The position numbers and the translations under genes were made by a program. Below, piece by piece: positions 49,345 through 61,225 of a stretch of 64,000 bases of DNA (the stretch's first letter is position 1; each line of letters opens with the position of its first letter). Where the stretch lies: assembly GCA_013398055.1 (NCBI GenBank), contig VZRS01009635.1, positions 124,001 to 188,000 on the forward strand, given 5' to 3'. The DNA is from Ifrita kowaldi (lineage: Eukaryota > Chordata > Aves > Passeriformes > Cinclosomatidae). The notes under the pieces are model-generated. The model saw only the letters and a list, made by a program, of their open reading frames with translations, made no database searches and had not been told where the DNA came from.

Positions 49345-51596
49345 GTATGTCTAGAGTCTGTAGGCATGAAGAGGGATGCCTTGAGAGGGTTATCTTTTTC
49401 CCTTTTTAAAACTGTTCTTCAAGACAGATATGTTGAAAGATTCAGTTTCTGGACATGCTTTGATCTGTCTATTGCATTTTGTGGGGCAGCAAAAGAAAGT
49501 CCAATATCTAAAATTACATGAGAAGAATCCTTACATAGAATTTTTGCACTGAACACTTTTTTCCTTGAGAAATTATAAATTCATGACAGATGGAAAATTA
49601 AAAAATCATTACATTTCTGTAAAAGTTATAAAATATTTTATTAGTGTTTATTAGTTTAATATGTATTATGTAATAGTTAAAACATTTCAAATAGAGTGAA
49701 GGAAAGCACTTTGAGGTTGTTGGAATATGACAAGAATGGACATGAATTATTGTCTTCAGGTATTATAAGCAATCACAGCCTTTTCAGAAATGGATCAGAT
49801 TTCATCTCAGAACTATTTATCTGCCCTCATACTCTGTCATATAGGAAGGCTGTTCCACAATATTAGTACTTTGACAGCTGGAAAATATCAGTTTCTCTCT
49901 CAGCTACACTCATGATCAGTTTATAGTAAGCTAGCAAGTGTTGTTTAGTTTAATTCTTCTTCCCTTCTTTCTTTGTAATATCAGTTTGACACAACATATT
50001 TTGATGTTTCATCCTAGCATACTTTTTCATGTTGAAATCTCAGTGATGGTGAGATCTCAGTGATGATCTCAGGTAATCAACATATTCAGGGTTTTCTATT
50101 TCCTCTTTGATTATTACTGACTTTTTTGGTTTATAACAATTTTTTTTCTTCTTAATTTTACATATTTTACATATTGGCCTTGTACTTTTTCTTACTCAGT
50201 TTAGTCATTCTATTACTACCATTCTTAGTGTCATCATTTTTTTGGTAACATTTAGATCTTCCAAAGTAACAATAACTGCTAGTTTTGTGTCATATCCACC
50301 AGATTCATCAGTGGTTAATTAAGAAATGCATCTTTGAGGCATATTTTTTTTTTCTCCCTCCTCCTCTCAGTACAATTTTCAGTGGTTTTCCCATGTATTA
50401 GCTGTGAGATAACAATAGTTGTCTATTCTTGACCCTCCACTCTTGTTCCTATGGGATGACAATTTTGACCTAGACAAATTCTAATCATTTTGTTGATGCA
50501 GAAATCAGTAAATCATATTTCACTTTCATTGAAAGTTAATGTTTCTAACTTGTATCTGAAATTGAAGAGCAAAAGACTTCAGTTTGTTTGCAAGGAACAG
50601 TTAAAAACCCCTAGTTATAGAACAATCTAATTTAATAACAAAAGTTCTTATTCTGTTTTTGTAGTTGGTGTAAAGTTCTGTCCCCAACATGTGACACCCA
50701 TAGAGCAAGAATTTCCAAGATTTTTCATAAATATCTTGTGAATCTGAGGACCCAAACTAGTCCTTTTAATAAGAAAACAGGATTATGAAAGGCAAATAAG
50801 GATAAGCAAGGCTGGAAAGCATTTAATATATTTAACTATACCTAATTATTAAAAACTTTAAAAGTTTCTATAATCTAGAAAAAGACTTGGTCAGAGAGTT
50901 ATTTTAAGTATATAGTTCTTGAAAATCTATTTAGTTCACTCTCTAGTAGCTGTTTGAGTATGATTTGCTGAATTGTTCTATCTCCATCAGATAGGATTCA
51001 TTTGGCCATAAATAGCTATCTAGCACTGTTTTCCAAATCTAATACTGTTTTCCACTCAAACTTACAAAGTGTCTGAAATACAGGAAAAAAGTGGTTAACA
51101 AGCATTTGAAATATATAGTTCTTAATTTTCTAGCCATTTTTCATTTTATTTAATGGTCACTAGAGAAATGGATGAGTATAGTATTAACCAAAACTATATA
51201 TGGCAGTTTGCCAGCACAATCAGAGAAGGAATATCTGTCCACAATTCTACAATATTTTGCCAGCACAATCAGAAAAGAAATATCTGTCCACAATTCTACA
51301 AAATGTAGGTGTTAATTGTCATAGTTTGTCTGAATCATGGTCTAATAAGTATTCCCTAGAAAAGGGATGTGAGATAATTTAGAATCACTGTTAACATCTG
51401 ACCACAAAAAATAATGAAAAAATTTCTTTAAAGCTTGTTTGTATCCAAAGATACCTTGGCACCTAGGTCTGAAACAAGATTTGTACTTTAGCATACTCCT
51501 TTAAATCCCCATGTCTCAAAAAAATAGTTCACGTACTTTACTTTTCAAGCATATTTTTTTGTTTATATCTTGACTGAAGACCTTCAAAGACCTACC
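49345..51596. other. Non-coding stretch, no gene seen
   Basis: AT-rich. It contains the 49-bp tandem repeat at 51207-51304 and a strong pyrimidine tract with acceptor-like CTCTCAG ending at about 50370, but no exon-like frame follows. Confidence 0.5.
51207..51304. repeat. 49-bp tandem repeat, two copies
   Basis: TTTGCCAGCACAATCAGA and the following ATATCTGTCCACAATTCTAC recur 49 bp later with very few changes, so this is a recent local duplication. Confidence 0.88.
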
Positions 51597-52145
51597 TGTT
51601 GGAGCCCTGGGTTCTGGGAATTTCATTCTTTCTGCTCTGGCAGGCAGTGATCCTCGGGACCGCACTGCATTTGATCTTGGGCCTTGGAGGAAACTTCCCG
51701 GACTGTGTGGTGGCGATGGGATTGTTGCTGTGTAGTTAGGGGTTGTATCGCTGGGTGGAATATGTGGAGATGTGGGGTTTGGGTTTGTGGAATATAGTAA
51801 TATATGTAGCAAGATGGAGGATTTTGGGTGTGGATTTGTACTTCTTTCTTCTTCACCAACCTGTGTTTTCTGGTATTGGTTCAAAAGTTCCGCAGTGCAG
51901 CTCACTGATAGTTAGGCATTGGATTATAAGTAAAAACATATTAATTAGCAGCTTATAATTGGGTAGATTAGAGTATAAAAGACCTTGGAACTAGCACTCA
52001 GGGGCCATTTTAGCAATTTTTCCACCTTGTTAACTAAGAAGCACATCCCATGCAGTTGTACTAGAGATAAGAAAACAATAAACAAGCTGATACCAAAAAA
52101 ATACCATTGTCTCTTGCTTCCTAATTCAAGCTCTGAGTAAAAAGG
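51597..52145 (+). mobile_element. ERV solo LTR, sense (sister of 21050-21620)
   Basis: It begins TGTTGGAGCCCTGGGTTCTG, then GGCAGTGATCCTCGG, GATTGTTGCTGTGTAG, GGGTGGAATATGTGGAG, AAGATGGAGGATTTTGGGTG and TTCCGCAGTGCAG. A TATA-like TATAAAAGACCTTGG lies at about 51974-51988 and a polyadenylation signal AATAAA at about 52077, followed by a U5-like end near TCTGAGTAAAA (52133-52143). It is the same family as the reversed LTR at 21 kb, and no internal region is attached. The minus-strand 129-codon frame at 51516-51905 overlaps it and is not considered a gene. Confidence 0.8.
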
Positions 52146-52687
52146 ACTCTTAAAAACAAAGAAAATTACATTGGGACAAACCCAATACCTACCCATAAAA
52201 ATAGCAGTTGAGGAGCTGAAGGGACACCTCTGCCCCACACCCCCCATCAGAGAAATTATTTTTATCTTAGTAATCAGATGTCACTTTGCCATTTATAGAT
52301 ATCTTCCCGAGCAAATTCTTCACTGTTCTGCTAAACTTTACAACTCACTGCATGGTCTAAGCTGCTTTATTGAGGACTGTAGAGATACATTCCAGAGAGA
52401 AACAGGAAATATATTCGTGGCCACATCTAAAGCACCCTTTCTTTGGGAAAGTGTTAGAAATTTTTGACACTAAAATATCCGGGTAGGTGTTCTGGATAGG
52501 AACATCAGAGATGCTGCAAAAATCCATTCCTCTTGAAGCTGTCAGGTGCAACATAGATACTGTGAAATATCTGGAAAACAAATCTGTAGTACTACGAGAC
52601 AAAAACAGTATTCATCAATTCATTTTTCAGTGTCAACTTCTATATATTTCAGAAATTATGACACTATTTTTCATTGTTCCTTCACAG

Positions 52688-52788
52688 ATGATAATGGAAT
52701 AATAAATTCAGCCACCGATGCTAAATACTTACACAATGGAATCTGCCAAAATCCTGAATTAGCTGAGCTAACATCTATTAAACTTCAG
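52688..52788 (+). other. Candidate unrecognised exon (101 bp)
   Basis: A strong acceptor (CACTATTTTTCATTGTTCC then TTCACAG, ending at 52687) and donor (CTTCAG|GTGTAAG, GT at 52789) enclose a stretch open in one frame, two bases in. It encodes about 33 residues including ATDAKYLHNGICQNPELAEL. It ends on a codon boundary. The acceptor-flanked stretch from 54583 is open for 48 codons to a TGA at 54727-54729 in the matching phase, so the two could form a 3' gene end. No family is recognised, and chance remains likely. Confidence 0.3.
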
Positions 52789-53575
52789 GTGTAAGATAAA
52801 TTTCTTAAAATATAAATAAATGTAACTCTGAATATGCATGGAATAATTCTATATTATATATGCTTCCTTAGTCAGATAAATGTTTCTACTTAAAATTGAA
52901 CCACAGTCACACAATACTACTCACGGTCTTGTTTAAGATGCTCAGTGATAAATAAGATGCTTAAGCTTCATTCATTGCTATTTTTCTCCTGCTTGAGCTC
53001 TGTTCATTGTTCGCTTTTAAAACTCTTTAAGAGTAGGTGATAGTCATGCATTCCGTGCCAAAAAATAAAGCTGCATATCTCTTAATAAAAGACAATTTGT
53101 TTGTAATGCATATGTTGTGTCCCTTACTGAACTATAGCAATCTTTATAGATTAAATAAATGTGTGAGAAGCTGATTTATTTCTCTATGGTTATGTCACAA
53201 TGAACTAGTAATTTCGTTTGGATTACAACTTCCTTTCTCAATAGTCTCTCAATAGTGTTTCCTTTATATCAGTAATAAGGTGCAGTGTAATCAGTTAATA
53301 CAATTTTTATGCAATACCCTTAGCTGTGTCCTGTATACAGTGTTTTACACAATCAATCATTGATCGGATCTTGATTTACTTAACTAACCATCAGCTACAG
53401 CAACTGCCAGCAAAATGATCGAGTGAAGGCGTTGGTGCCTCTAGTGACAGCCATGGGTGGTTCCACCACAGCTGCTGAGAAGTAACTGACCTCTGAGGAG
53501 ATGAGACATCTAGAGATAAGACACCTTATTCCTCCCCAGCACCAATTGTCACATTTTCACCCTGCCTTTTGTCAG

Positions 53576-53682
53576 GCATTCAGGAAACAGAATTCAAGTT
53601 TTGGCAGTGCCTGATGGACAAACAAAAACGGCAATTTTTTCCAACTCCTGACTTCTACCGGAGCATTGAACTCATAGAAACT
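53576..53682 (+). other. Candidate unrecognised exon (107 bp)
   Basis: A strong acceptor (ACATTTTCACCCTGCCTTTT then GTCAG, ending at 53575) precedes a frame that is open to 53784. A weak donor ACT|GTAAAA would end it at 53682. The peptide includes KFWQCLMDKQKRQFFPTPDF. Its entry phase does not fit the 52688-52788 candidate directly. Confidence 0.2.
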
Positions 53683-54036
53683 GTAAAATGTGTTCTGATA
53701 ACTATCATGTTCATCTTGAATATCCCTGATATAATAATAATTGAAATTACGCCCCTGAGAATGTGGCAAAAGACATTAGAGTGACTAACAGAGATTTCTC
53801 TGCATAGGCATATAAATTAAACTGAAACTTGACAAATACGACTATGAAAGCATTCAGAATTCACAGAAAAGAGTAACTGCAAGATGGAAATATACAGTAA
53901 AGTAATCAAATTCCATGGCAAGCACAAGAGACTCTCAATTAATAGCTAAACACCTATAATAGCTACAAATTTGGCCTAGCACACTTCACCTGTAATTATG
54001 AGCACCTCAAGACCCTCACAAGGCACCAAAAAGAAC

Positions 54037-54125
54037 TGTTGAGGTTTAACCCTGGCCAGCAGCTCAGCTCCACACAGCAACTTGCTCACTTCCCTGTAGC
54101 AGGATGGGAAGAGAAGGTTTTGAAT
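54037..54125 (+). mobile_element. ERV LTR fragment (start only)
   Basis: TGTTGAGGTTTAACCCTGGC, then CAGCAGCTCAGCTCCACACA, then CTTGCTCACTTCCCTG matches the beginning of a widespread bird ERVL-type LTR. Only about 90 bp remain before unrelated AT-rich sequence. Confidence 0.65.
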
Positions 54126-55914
54126 CAAATTTGGAGGTCTAAAAAGTTTTCCAAATCCTGTGCACCATCAGTGTACATTTCCATTGGGAAATGACAATAC
54201 AAAATCAAGTATCCAGATTTAAAGAAACAGTGGTAGATCAGCTGTACAGGTAACCTCAGTTAAAAGTTTCCACGTTAGAAAACCTAATCCTGTTCGCAGA
54301 ACCCTGTTAGAATTAATCAAAAGTGTCTGACTGAAACTTTACTGAAAGGAACATTTGCATAGACACACAAAGCATGAAAAGTGTCAGCCCAAACAAATGT
54401 TTTTTGAATACTAGACACATATCTTTGTGATTAAAATATAATATTATTAAAGTCTTTTTGCTTTGTGTAAATTTCTGTGAAGACCTCCTAATAGGTGTGA
54501 TTGAGCACATTGAATAGAAAACTACTGAAACAAATAAAAATGTTGAAGGCATTTTATTTCATTTTATTTTATTTATATACAGGATCTGAACTATATGAAG
54601 ATAACATCATTGTCATCAGAGATCAACTATACAGAAATGATACTGACAAATGTGGAGTATCTGTCACCAACACTGAAAAATAATAAATTAACAGGAGCAT
54701 TTAGTTCTATTTTGGTTGAGTATTCTTGATTAGTCATGAGATTTTTTTTACTGTGAAAATTTTGTTCTTATTCAAAATTCCTTTTTCTTTCCTTTCCCTG
54801 TAAGAAGCAACTTATGTGGTCCTGATCATTATCTACTGAAAGAAATAATGTTTTCCCTTTGCTGGTAAAAGTCTAATTATTTCTTGTCTCCTGCTCCTTC
54901 TTTAGCCTTCCTGAGAGAAACTAATTTTATAGCAAATCTGCCAAATGTCGTACTGCCTTAGAAAACATTAATTGTTATTTACATTATACAGTTTGTTTGC
55001 TTGTTAGCTACTAGTTGTGTGGTTTTTTTGAGCTCTAGTTATAAAACACTCCTACAAGAAATTGTCCCACAAAATCCCTAAGTAAATTTTTATTTGACAA
55101 GACAGCCTATACACTTGACTGCTAACAGTGCTCTTCCCCGTGCAATTAGAGTTTGTATTGTTAAAATCTGGGTCTTGGGTTTAGAATATAAATCTAATAA
55201 TTACTGAAAAACCTACAAGAAATGTTACTTTTTTTCTGGGATAATGTGATAGCCAAACTGAGTAAATAATTTTCTTAGTGAAAAAAGTGTTGCAAGAGGC
55301 TTCAGTAATTTTATTTTTTTGTATAGTTCAACTGATAATATGATCTTTTCCTCAATTTTCTATTTTAAGGGGCATCTACAGATACATCTATGTATGCATG
55401 ACTTAGACTGACTTTTTAAATCCCCTCACTTGATCGACCTTAATTTCTACTGTAAACAACTATGTTTAGGAAGTCATAATGACATATGTGGTTATGTAAT
55501 AGAAAATGTGATATCCAGATATGTGGTAAATATGAAAAATAACCTACTTTCTATGCAATGTACCCGGTATAGGAAATAACATATGTACAGTCCCTAGAAA
55601 AATTTCCAGTCAGAATTGTGTGTGATTGTACTTAGAGCACTAAACATTCCCTTTAGAAGATTGTTTCCAGCTACATATAAAATTGTATCAATATTTAATT
55701 ATTCAGGATGTGATTTTCCACGCATTATATCTCCTCAGGTTCAATTTAGTAAAGTGCAGGGAAAAGTGGTTGAACTACTTCCAAGAACAAAATAAGCAAA
55801 CAAATTAGGTACAAGTAGAATACATCAAATGAATCTAGCTCTTACCATGACTTGGAACAGGGGTAGGAAATTTTGCAGAGATACCTTACAAGAATCGATC
55901 ATTTACTCTGCTGG
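54126..55914. other. Non-coding stretch, one weak terminal-exon candidate
   Basis: AT-rich. At 54583, after TTTATTTATATACAG, two frames are open, one to a TAA at 54681-54683 and one to a TGA at 54727-54729. The AATAAT/AATAAA-type motif at about 54680 is common in such DNA. No transposon recognised. Confidence 0.4.
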
Positions 55915-56110
55915 TGACCTCTCCCTTCAGGTATTTATATACACAGATGAGATTCCCCATGAATCTTCTCCAGGTTAAACAGTCTCAGCTGCTTCAATCT
56001 TTCTTCACAGGAGTGATGTTCCAGTCCTTTTATCATCTTAGTGACCATTTATCAGAATGTCCCCCCTAGCTGCATCTCCCTTTTGTACTGAGAAGCCCGG
56101 AACTGTAGCT
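55915..56110 (-). mobile_element. CR1 LINE fragment, reversed
   Basis: Antisense ORF2 C-terminal sequence. Plus-strand landmarks are CCCTTCAGGTATTTATATAC, CTTCTCCAGGTTAAACAGTC, GATGTTCCAGTCCTTTTATC and TTGTACTGAGAAGCCCGGAAC. Similarity may continue weakly to about 56280. Neither CR1 end is present. Confidence 0.85.
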
Positions 56111-59100
56111 TTTGCCATTTCTCACATGGTCATCTGTCACATCCAGCAATTTCTCAGGTCATGCCCAAGAGTTTTGCATGTCAGCTTAAACTCTGGCAAG
56201 GGTTATAATCCTCTGCCTGTAGTCCTACCACATCTGGGGTCATTTCAGTACTACAGTGTATCCAAAACACCTCTATGAGACTAACAATTTATCTTCTAGA
56301 TGAGTAAGTCTCAACTGATCAATAGATTTCCTCAACCAGCTGAACTGCTGTCCAGATTCCACGAACAATTTAACTTGGTGATTTGATTCACTTGCCTAAT
56401 CAGAGGCATAGGGAATGTCCTGTGAGATTCCCTAGTATATGCACAGCATCTGTGTTATCTGGCAAATTCAACAGAGAAGTAAGGTGAGACTGAATATCTA
56501 AGCCATTCTTGAACTGCACCAGTAAGCCAGAAAAAAAAGGCACCTTAAAGGGCGTTTTAAATAGATTCATGGCAGCTTAATTTATATTTTATTCACATTA
56601 GTCACATTTATAGCTGAACTTACACTTTCCCCAAGTTTTGTACAATTGCTTTATTTACATCTAAATCTATATCTCAATCTTGACCCAAAGTCTGCCTGAA
56701 GAATAGGATTGAGACTCCTAAACAGAGGTACGTATCACCATTTTGGATGCAAAATATTCTATCTAGTCTCTACTTATTGCTCCAGAAGGATTCTGATTTA
56801 CTTTAGATCTTGTATTACATGTGTACGAATGTCTGGTTGGAGTTAGCAATGTAATTAAATCAGAATATTTACTTGAGGACTCCCTTGACAGCTTCAAACA
56901 TGCCAATTTCATACTCATAATACAGTGCTTCACATCAGTGTCATGACCTTTGCTTCTCTTCTTCAAAAAATAATGTAAAGCTAATGATGTAGTAATTTTT
57001 CACCAGCCCTAAAATTTGCCTTTAAAACACATACATGACTATTTTTCTAAATGCATAATTGCTCTCAAATGCTCTTTTTACCCTCCCCCTTTTATTTTTT
57101 TCAATTATACTAGTCCCTGCTTAATCATAATGACTTTTTTTGATCCATGGGTTACACAGACAATTTGGAATTAATGTCCATTCAAGAAATTATTCCAGTG
57201 TACATTGAATTATATAAATCAGTATATTTTCTCATTTAACATGCATAGCTGCGAGAGCTTCAATTTTGTACGTATACAATGAAAGGAAAGGTTTACTTTG
57301 CCACAAGTCAAACGCAGCAGACAAAACTCTTGAAGGTTTAGGCACATAAGCCAGTAGTCTGAACTACTAGTTCAGCAACCAAAGTTTTTTGAGAGAATTC
57401 CTTTGAGTACATCCCATGACCTCCAGCAACTGGTATAGAAGACAGAACTGCAGCAGTTCTATGCCATGACGTCTTTTAACCCAAATCTCTAGTGAGATGT
57501 TCATAATTAAGCAATCAAATTCCACTCATAAATCTGGGCAGTTAAATTTTTTTTAGTTTTTTGGGTACTTTTATACAACAGCAAAAGCATTAGAGCTGTC
57601 TTAGATTTATTTGACTTAATGATACAGGTTTGCATTAAATTTATGTAAATTTAAGTTTGATCGGTGCTTTAGTCTAAATTGGCTGTACACCTGACAGTTC
57701 TGAAACAGAAGCTGAGTGTTAATATGTCACTGAGATTTAACTAATGTGTCTTAACTTTCATTAGACTGTGCTTACTGACTATGAAATTTAGAGATTTTAA
57801 CTGGCTAATGCACAGCTTGAAGAGCAAGTTTACATATTCCTGAAATCTATCACATAGAGATACTTGGAATTTCTGTGACAAACATAGACATTTACAGTGT
57901 GACATATGTTTAGCTAATCTGGTCATTTAGAATGTCTTTACAGTTAAAAGGACGCATATCACATAATTAATTTCATCCAGATGTCATAACTTGAATGACA
58001 TATGAAATGTGCCTCAAAGGAGTCTCTCTCCATTGACTAGCTCAGGTTACTGCTACTCTCCATTGAATACTCAGCATACCCAGGCTTCAATTCATTTTTA
58101 TGCAAAGGCATCGCTGCCTTTTAAAGTAATCCAAGTTATTCAAGCAGTTGGATTATGCCACCAGATGTGATCCTACTTCTGCATTGCTTTGCATCAGCAG
58201 TTGAAGACAAGGCTGTGAAATTCTGAAACAGTTAAAACGGATGTCCTTATATTTAGGGAACTAAATTTTTCCACTTGAATGAGAGTCGAATTCTGATTAA
58301 GACAAGTTCAGATATCAGCAATGTAGATATGTATGTGTAAGGTATAGATGTAGAATCCATTTCGTTGGCTGTGTTTAGATGACTGGTGGTGTGTGAAACA
58401 CCCTACAATGCAAATTGATTGTCAGATGCCTCTTAGAAGTGACTGGCGCTTTCCCTTAGTCTCAGATGATATCCTGAAGATATGCTGAGACTCTGCAACC
58501 TCTCAGATGTTGTAAAAGCCTTTGCTGCTCAAGGACACATTACTGTCTGCCTGCTCTGCGACGACTTTACCTGATGAGAACCCCTAGGTTCCCTGAGGAA
58601 AATCCTCCCACAGGTTCCACATCTACCTCGCCACAGCCTGGGAGTTTCACCGGCCTTGGTAACTGCTGTTTGACAGCAGTTAAAAGATTTGGACCATACT
58701 TAGCTTGTTTGATGATCTCAAGAAGAAAATAAACCACAAATTGGTATAAAATGTTGTAGGAAAATAATAGAAAATGCATTTTTTGACACTGTATACAAAT
58801 AATCAAGAAAGCTCATCTATGTGATCAGGCAGGATAATAGAGCAGAATGCATTAGGTTACATTATTTCTTCAGAGTGGCTGCTTTCAAATCAAAAAGTTA
58901 CGAAATTTAAAAAAAAAACCAGTACTACAGAACTTAAATTTTCAATATTTTGAGCACTTGATTGTCTTAAAAACCTATTTTAAGAATTGAAAGAAACGGC
59001 AGCAAACCTAACTGAACTGAACTTTTTCAATGATTTAAGAAATAAAGTTAAAAAAATATTTTGTAATATGTATTCTCGGTAAACAATGACCAAAGAAGCA

Positions 59101-61225
59101 CAGTTTGTAAGGGTAGTTCATCTTATTCACAGATGGTAAACAAGAAATGAATAGAGTTGTTAAAGTTGATATACCTAAGCATAATTCAATATAATCAGAC
59201 AAAATGAGAAATTAAAATTAAGACTGAATGAGGAAATATTTGCTTACACTCAGATCTATTGGACAGATTCCCAAGGGAAATTAAAGAAAAATGAATGTTG
59301 GAGAGGTTTAAAATCCAGTTGGACAAAGCAGTGCAGGTAAACCAGCATTAAGGTAACCACAGTGTATCCTAATCTATTCAAATGCAAACAATTTTGTGAG
59401 CAAAAAAATTTAAGAGGTACTAAGGTAGTTAGATGTGTCCTTCACATCGATATCCAGGGAAGCACTGGTTCTGGCACTCCATAATCACTTCCTTGTTTCC
59501 ATTAATCAATTTTTTAATGCCACCAATTTATAAATTCCATAGTTGAAAGGAAATCATGAGGCAATTTTGAAGTAAAAAAGCTTAATCACAAACAGCTGTA
59601 TACCTCATAAAGGTAAATCTAAAATAACATAACACAAATTTAAACTGAGTAATATCTTTAGTAATATCAGATTTCAGCATTTCTATAATGCAATTAGAAT
59701 TGTAAGTTCTGAATGCAACTTCTGTAATTAACACAAATTTTATTCTTTCTTCTAACAAAACAGAGATTAATTTTGATTTGGGAAAAAAGCAAAAAGCAAA
59801 CAAAACAACAACAAAAAACCCCACCCAATATCAAATCAGAGATTAAATACATAATTTATTTATTAAAAAGTACTCTATCTATGCAAAACACATGAACTTA
59901 GGATTTTTTTTTGTTATTTAGTTCCCTGATAACAATTGTAGCACACCTTTATAAACTACCAAAGAGATGCTAAAGAAAAGTCTATTGGTTCATAAAGTCT
60001 CTCTGTTATTAACAGAGAGAAAATTAATTTTCCATTTTGTAATCCAGTTTAACATGAATTTCCCAAATATGTGTACAAATGAATAGTAACCTTTCTTCGC
60101 AATGTCAGGATTTCTGTTTGCACATCCATAGCTATCCTTATGGCAAGTCATTTAATAAAGTGGTAATTTTCCGTATGATAAATAAATCTAAGATACTCTT
60201 CAATAGCAAGAGTTTTTCCATTTCCAAATTTGCTGATGTATATTCATACTTACAAAAAAATATTTCTATTCAATTAAAATATGTTTATTTAAATTCAGTG
60301 ATGAGACACAGGCGAGAAAGTAATGGGAGAACTAAAAGACTGTTGTTTCTCATGTCTTCTAAAATAAAAATAATTCCATATAGAAAGCATTTAAAAATAA
60401 GCAAGATATGATTGCATTCTACTGAGGTACTGCTTGGAAAGGATTCATAGTTGTACCCTTCTGTAATTTAAAAAAAAAAAATTATAAACAAGTGAGAAAC
60501 AATGAACAAGGGAACGGTAAAAACATGATCTGAAATTATAGGTAATTGTCTGGGAAAGCCATGGAACTTCTATCCATATTTTTTGATGGACAGGAAGCAT
60601 TAAAAAAGAAACAAAGCTATAGGGTTTTTAAATTCTGAACTTATATCCAGAAATGTCTTACAGAAAAGACTGATCTGCATAGATTTTTTTTCTGCTGACT
60701 TTTTCTAGTTCTAGACAAAAATTGAAGTCTGCAGAGATATTCAGAAGCCTATACTGTAATTTAAATCCAAGTGAGCAGTCCCTTAAAATAAATCTTAGTT
60801 AATTATTCATTACCTGGGAATTAATGGGAATCTAAATTTCTGCCTGTAATATTATAGTGTTTCTATTGTTTATAATGTTTCTATTGTTTTGACTGCTTGT
60901 TTTGGCTCTCACATCAGAAATAAGTATATACACATTCTCAGGAGAAGGCATTTGTTGAATACAGATCTTCCATTTCTAAAGTAAATATTATGACCGTGTA
61001 AGTGTTAGATAAAAGTCAACCAGCAACACTTTTTTCCCTTTTATAGATGTTCTTTAAAGAAGGAACAACTTCTTTTAATTTTTATGTATTTATGGAAGCT
61101 TTAGTTATTTAACTAGATGAGTAGGTTTCAGCTTCCCAAATATACCTACTTTGAGACAGGTAGAAAAAAAAATTAAAAATACCTGTTCTGTGCCTTCTCT
61201 TTGGTGTCTCTGATTGGCTAACGGT
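56111..61225. other. Non-coding stretch, no gene seen
   Basis: AT-rich. A slightly GC-richer patch at about 58510-58680 is not recognised. A CR1 scrap at 59262-59345 is listed separately. At about 60857-60893 TTTCTATTGTTTATAATG is repeated in tandem. Confidence 0.5.
59262..59345 (+). mobile_element. CR1 LINE 3' scrap
   Basis: GGACAGATTCCCAAGGGAA, GTTGGAGAGGTTTAAAATCC and AGTTGGACAAAGCAGTGCAG follow the order of the CR1 3' region, but divergence is high and only about 85 bp remain. Confidence 0.5.

Larger units (their letters stand above)
52146..54036. other. Stretch with several exon-like open frames
   Basis: Contains a 98-codon plus frame (52171-52467) without a clear donor, and the candidate exons at 52688-52788 and 53576-53682 listed separately. 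No transposon is recognised. Confidence 0.4.

Noticed and set aside
51207..51304. CRISPR-like repeat pair
   Set aside because: Two contiguous 49-bp tandem units without spacers in a vertebrate genome; it is a simple local duplication.
51516..51905. 129-codon minus-strand frame with similarity to the plus-strand frame at 21337-21594
   Set aside because: The similarity is real but is explained by both lying in copies of the same LTR family, in the antisense direction.
52171..52467. 98-codon plus-strand frame
   Set aside because: It begins close to the LTR end, has no clear donor, and an 81-codon frame on the other strand overlaps it; kept only as context for the nearby exon candidates.
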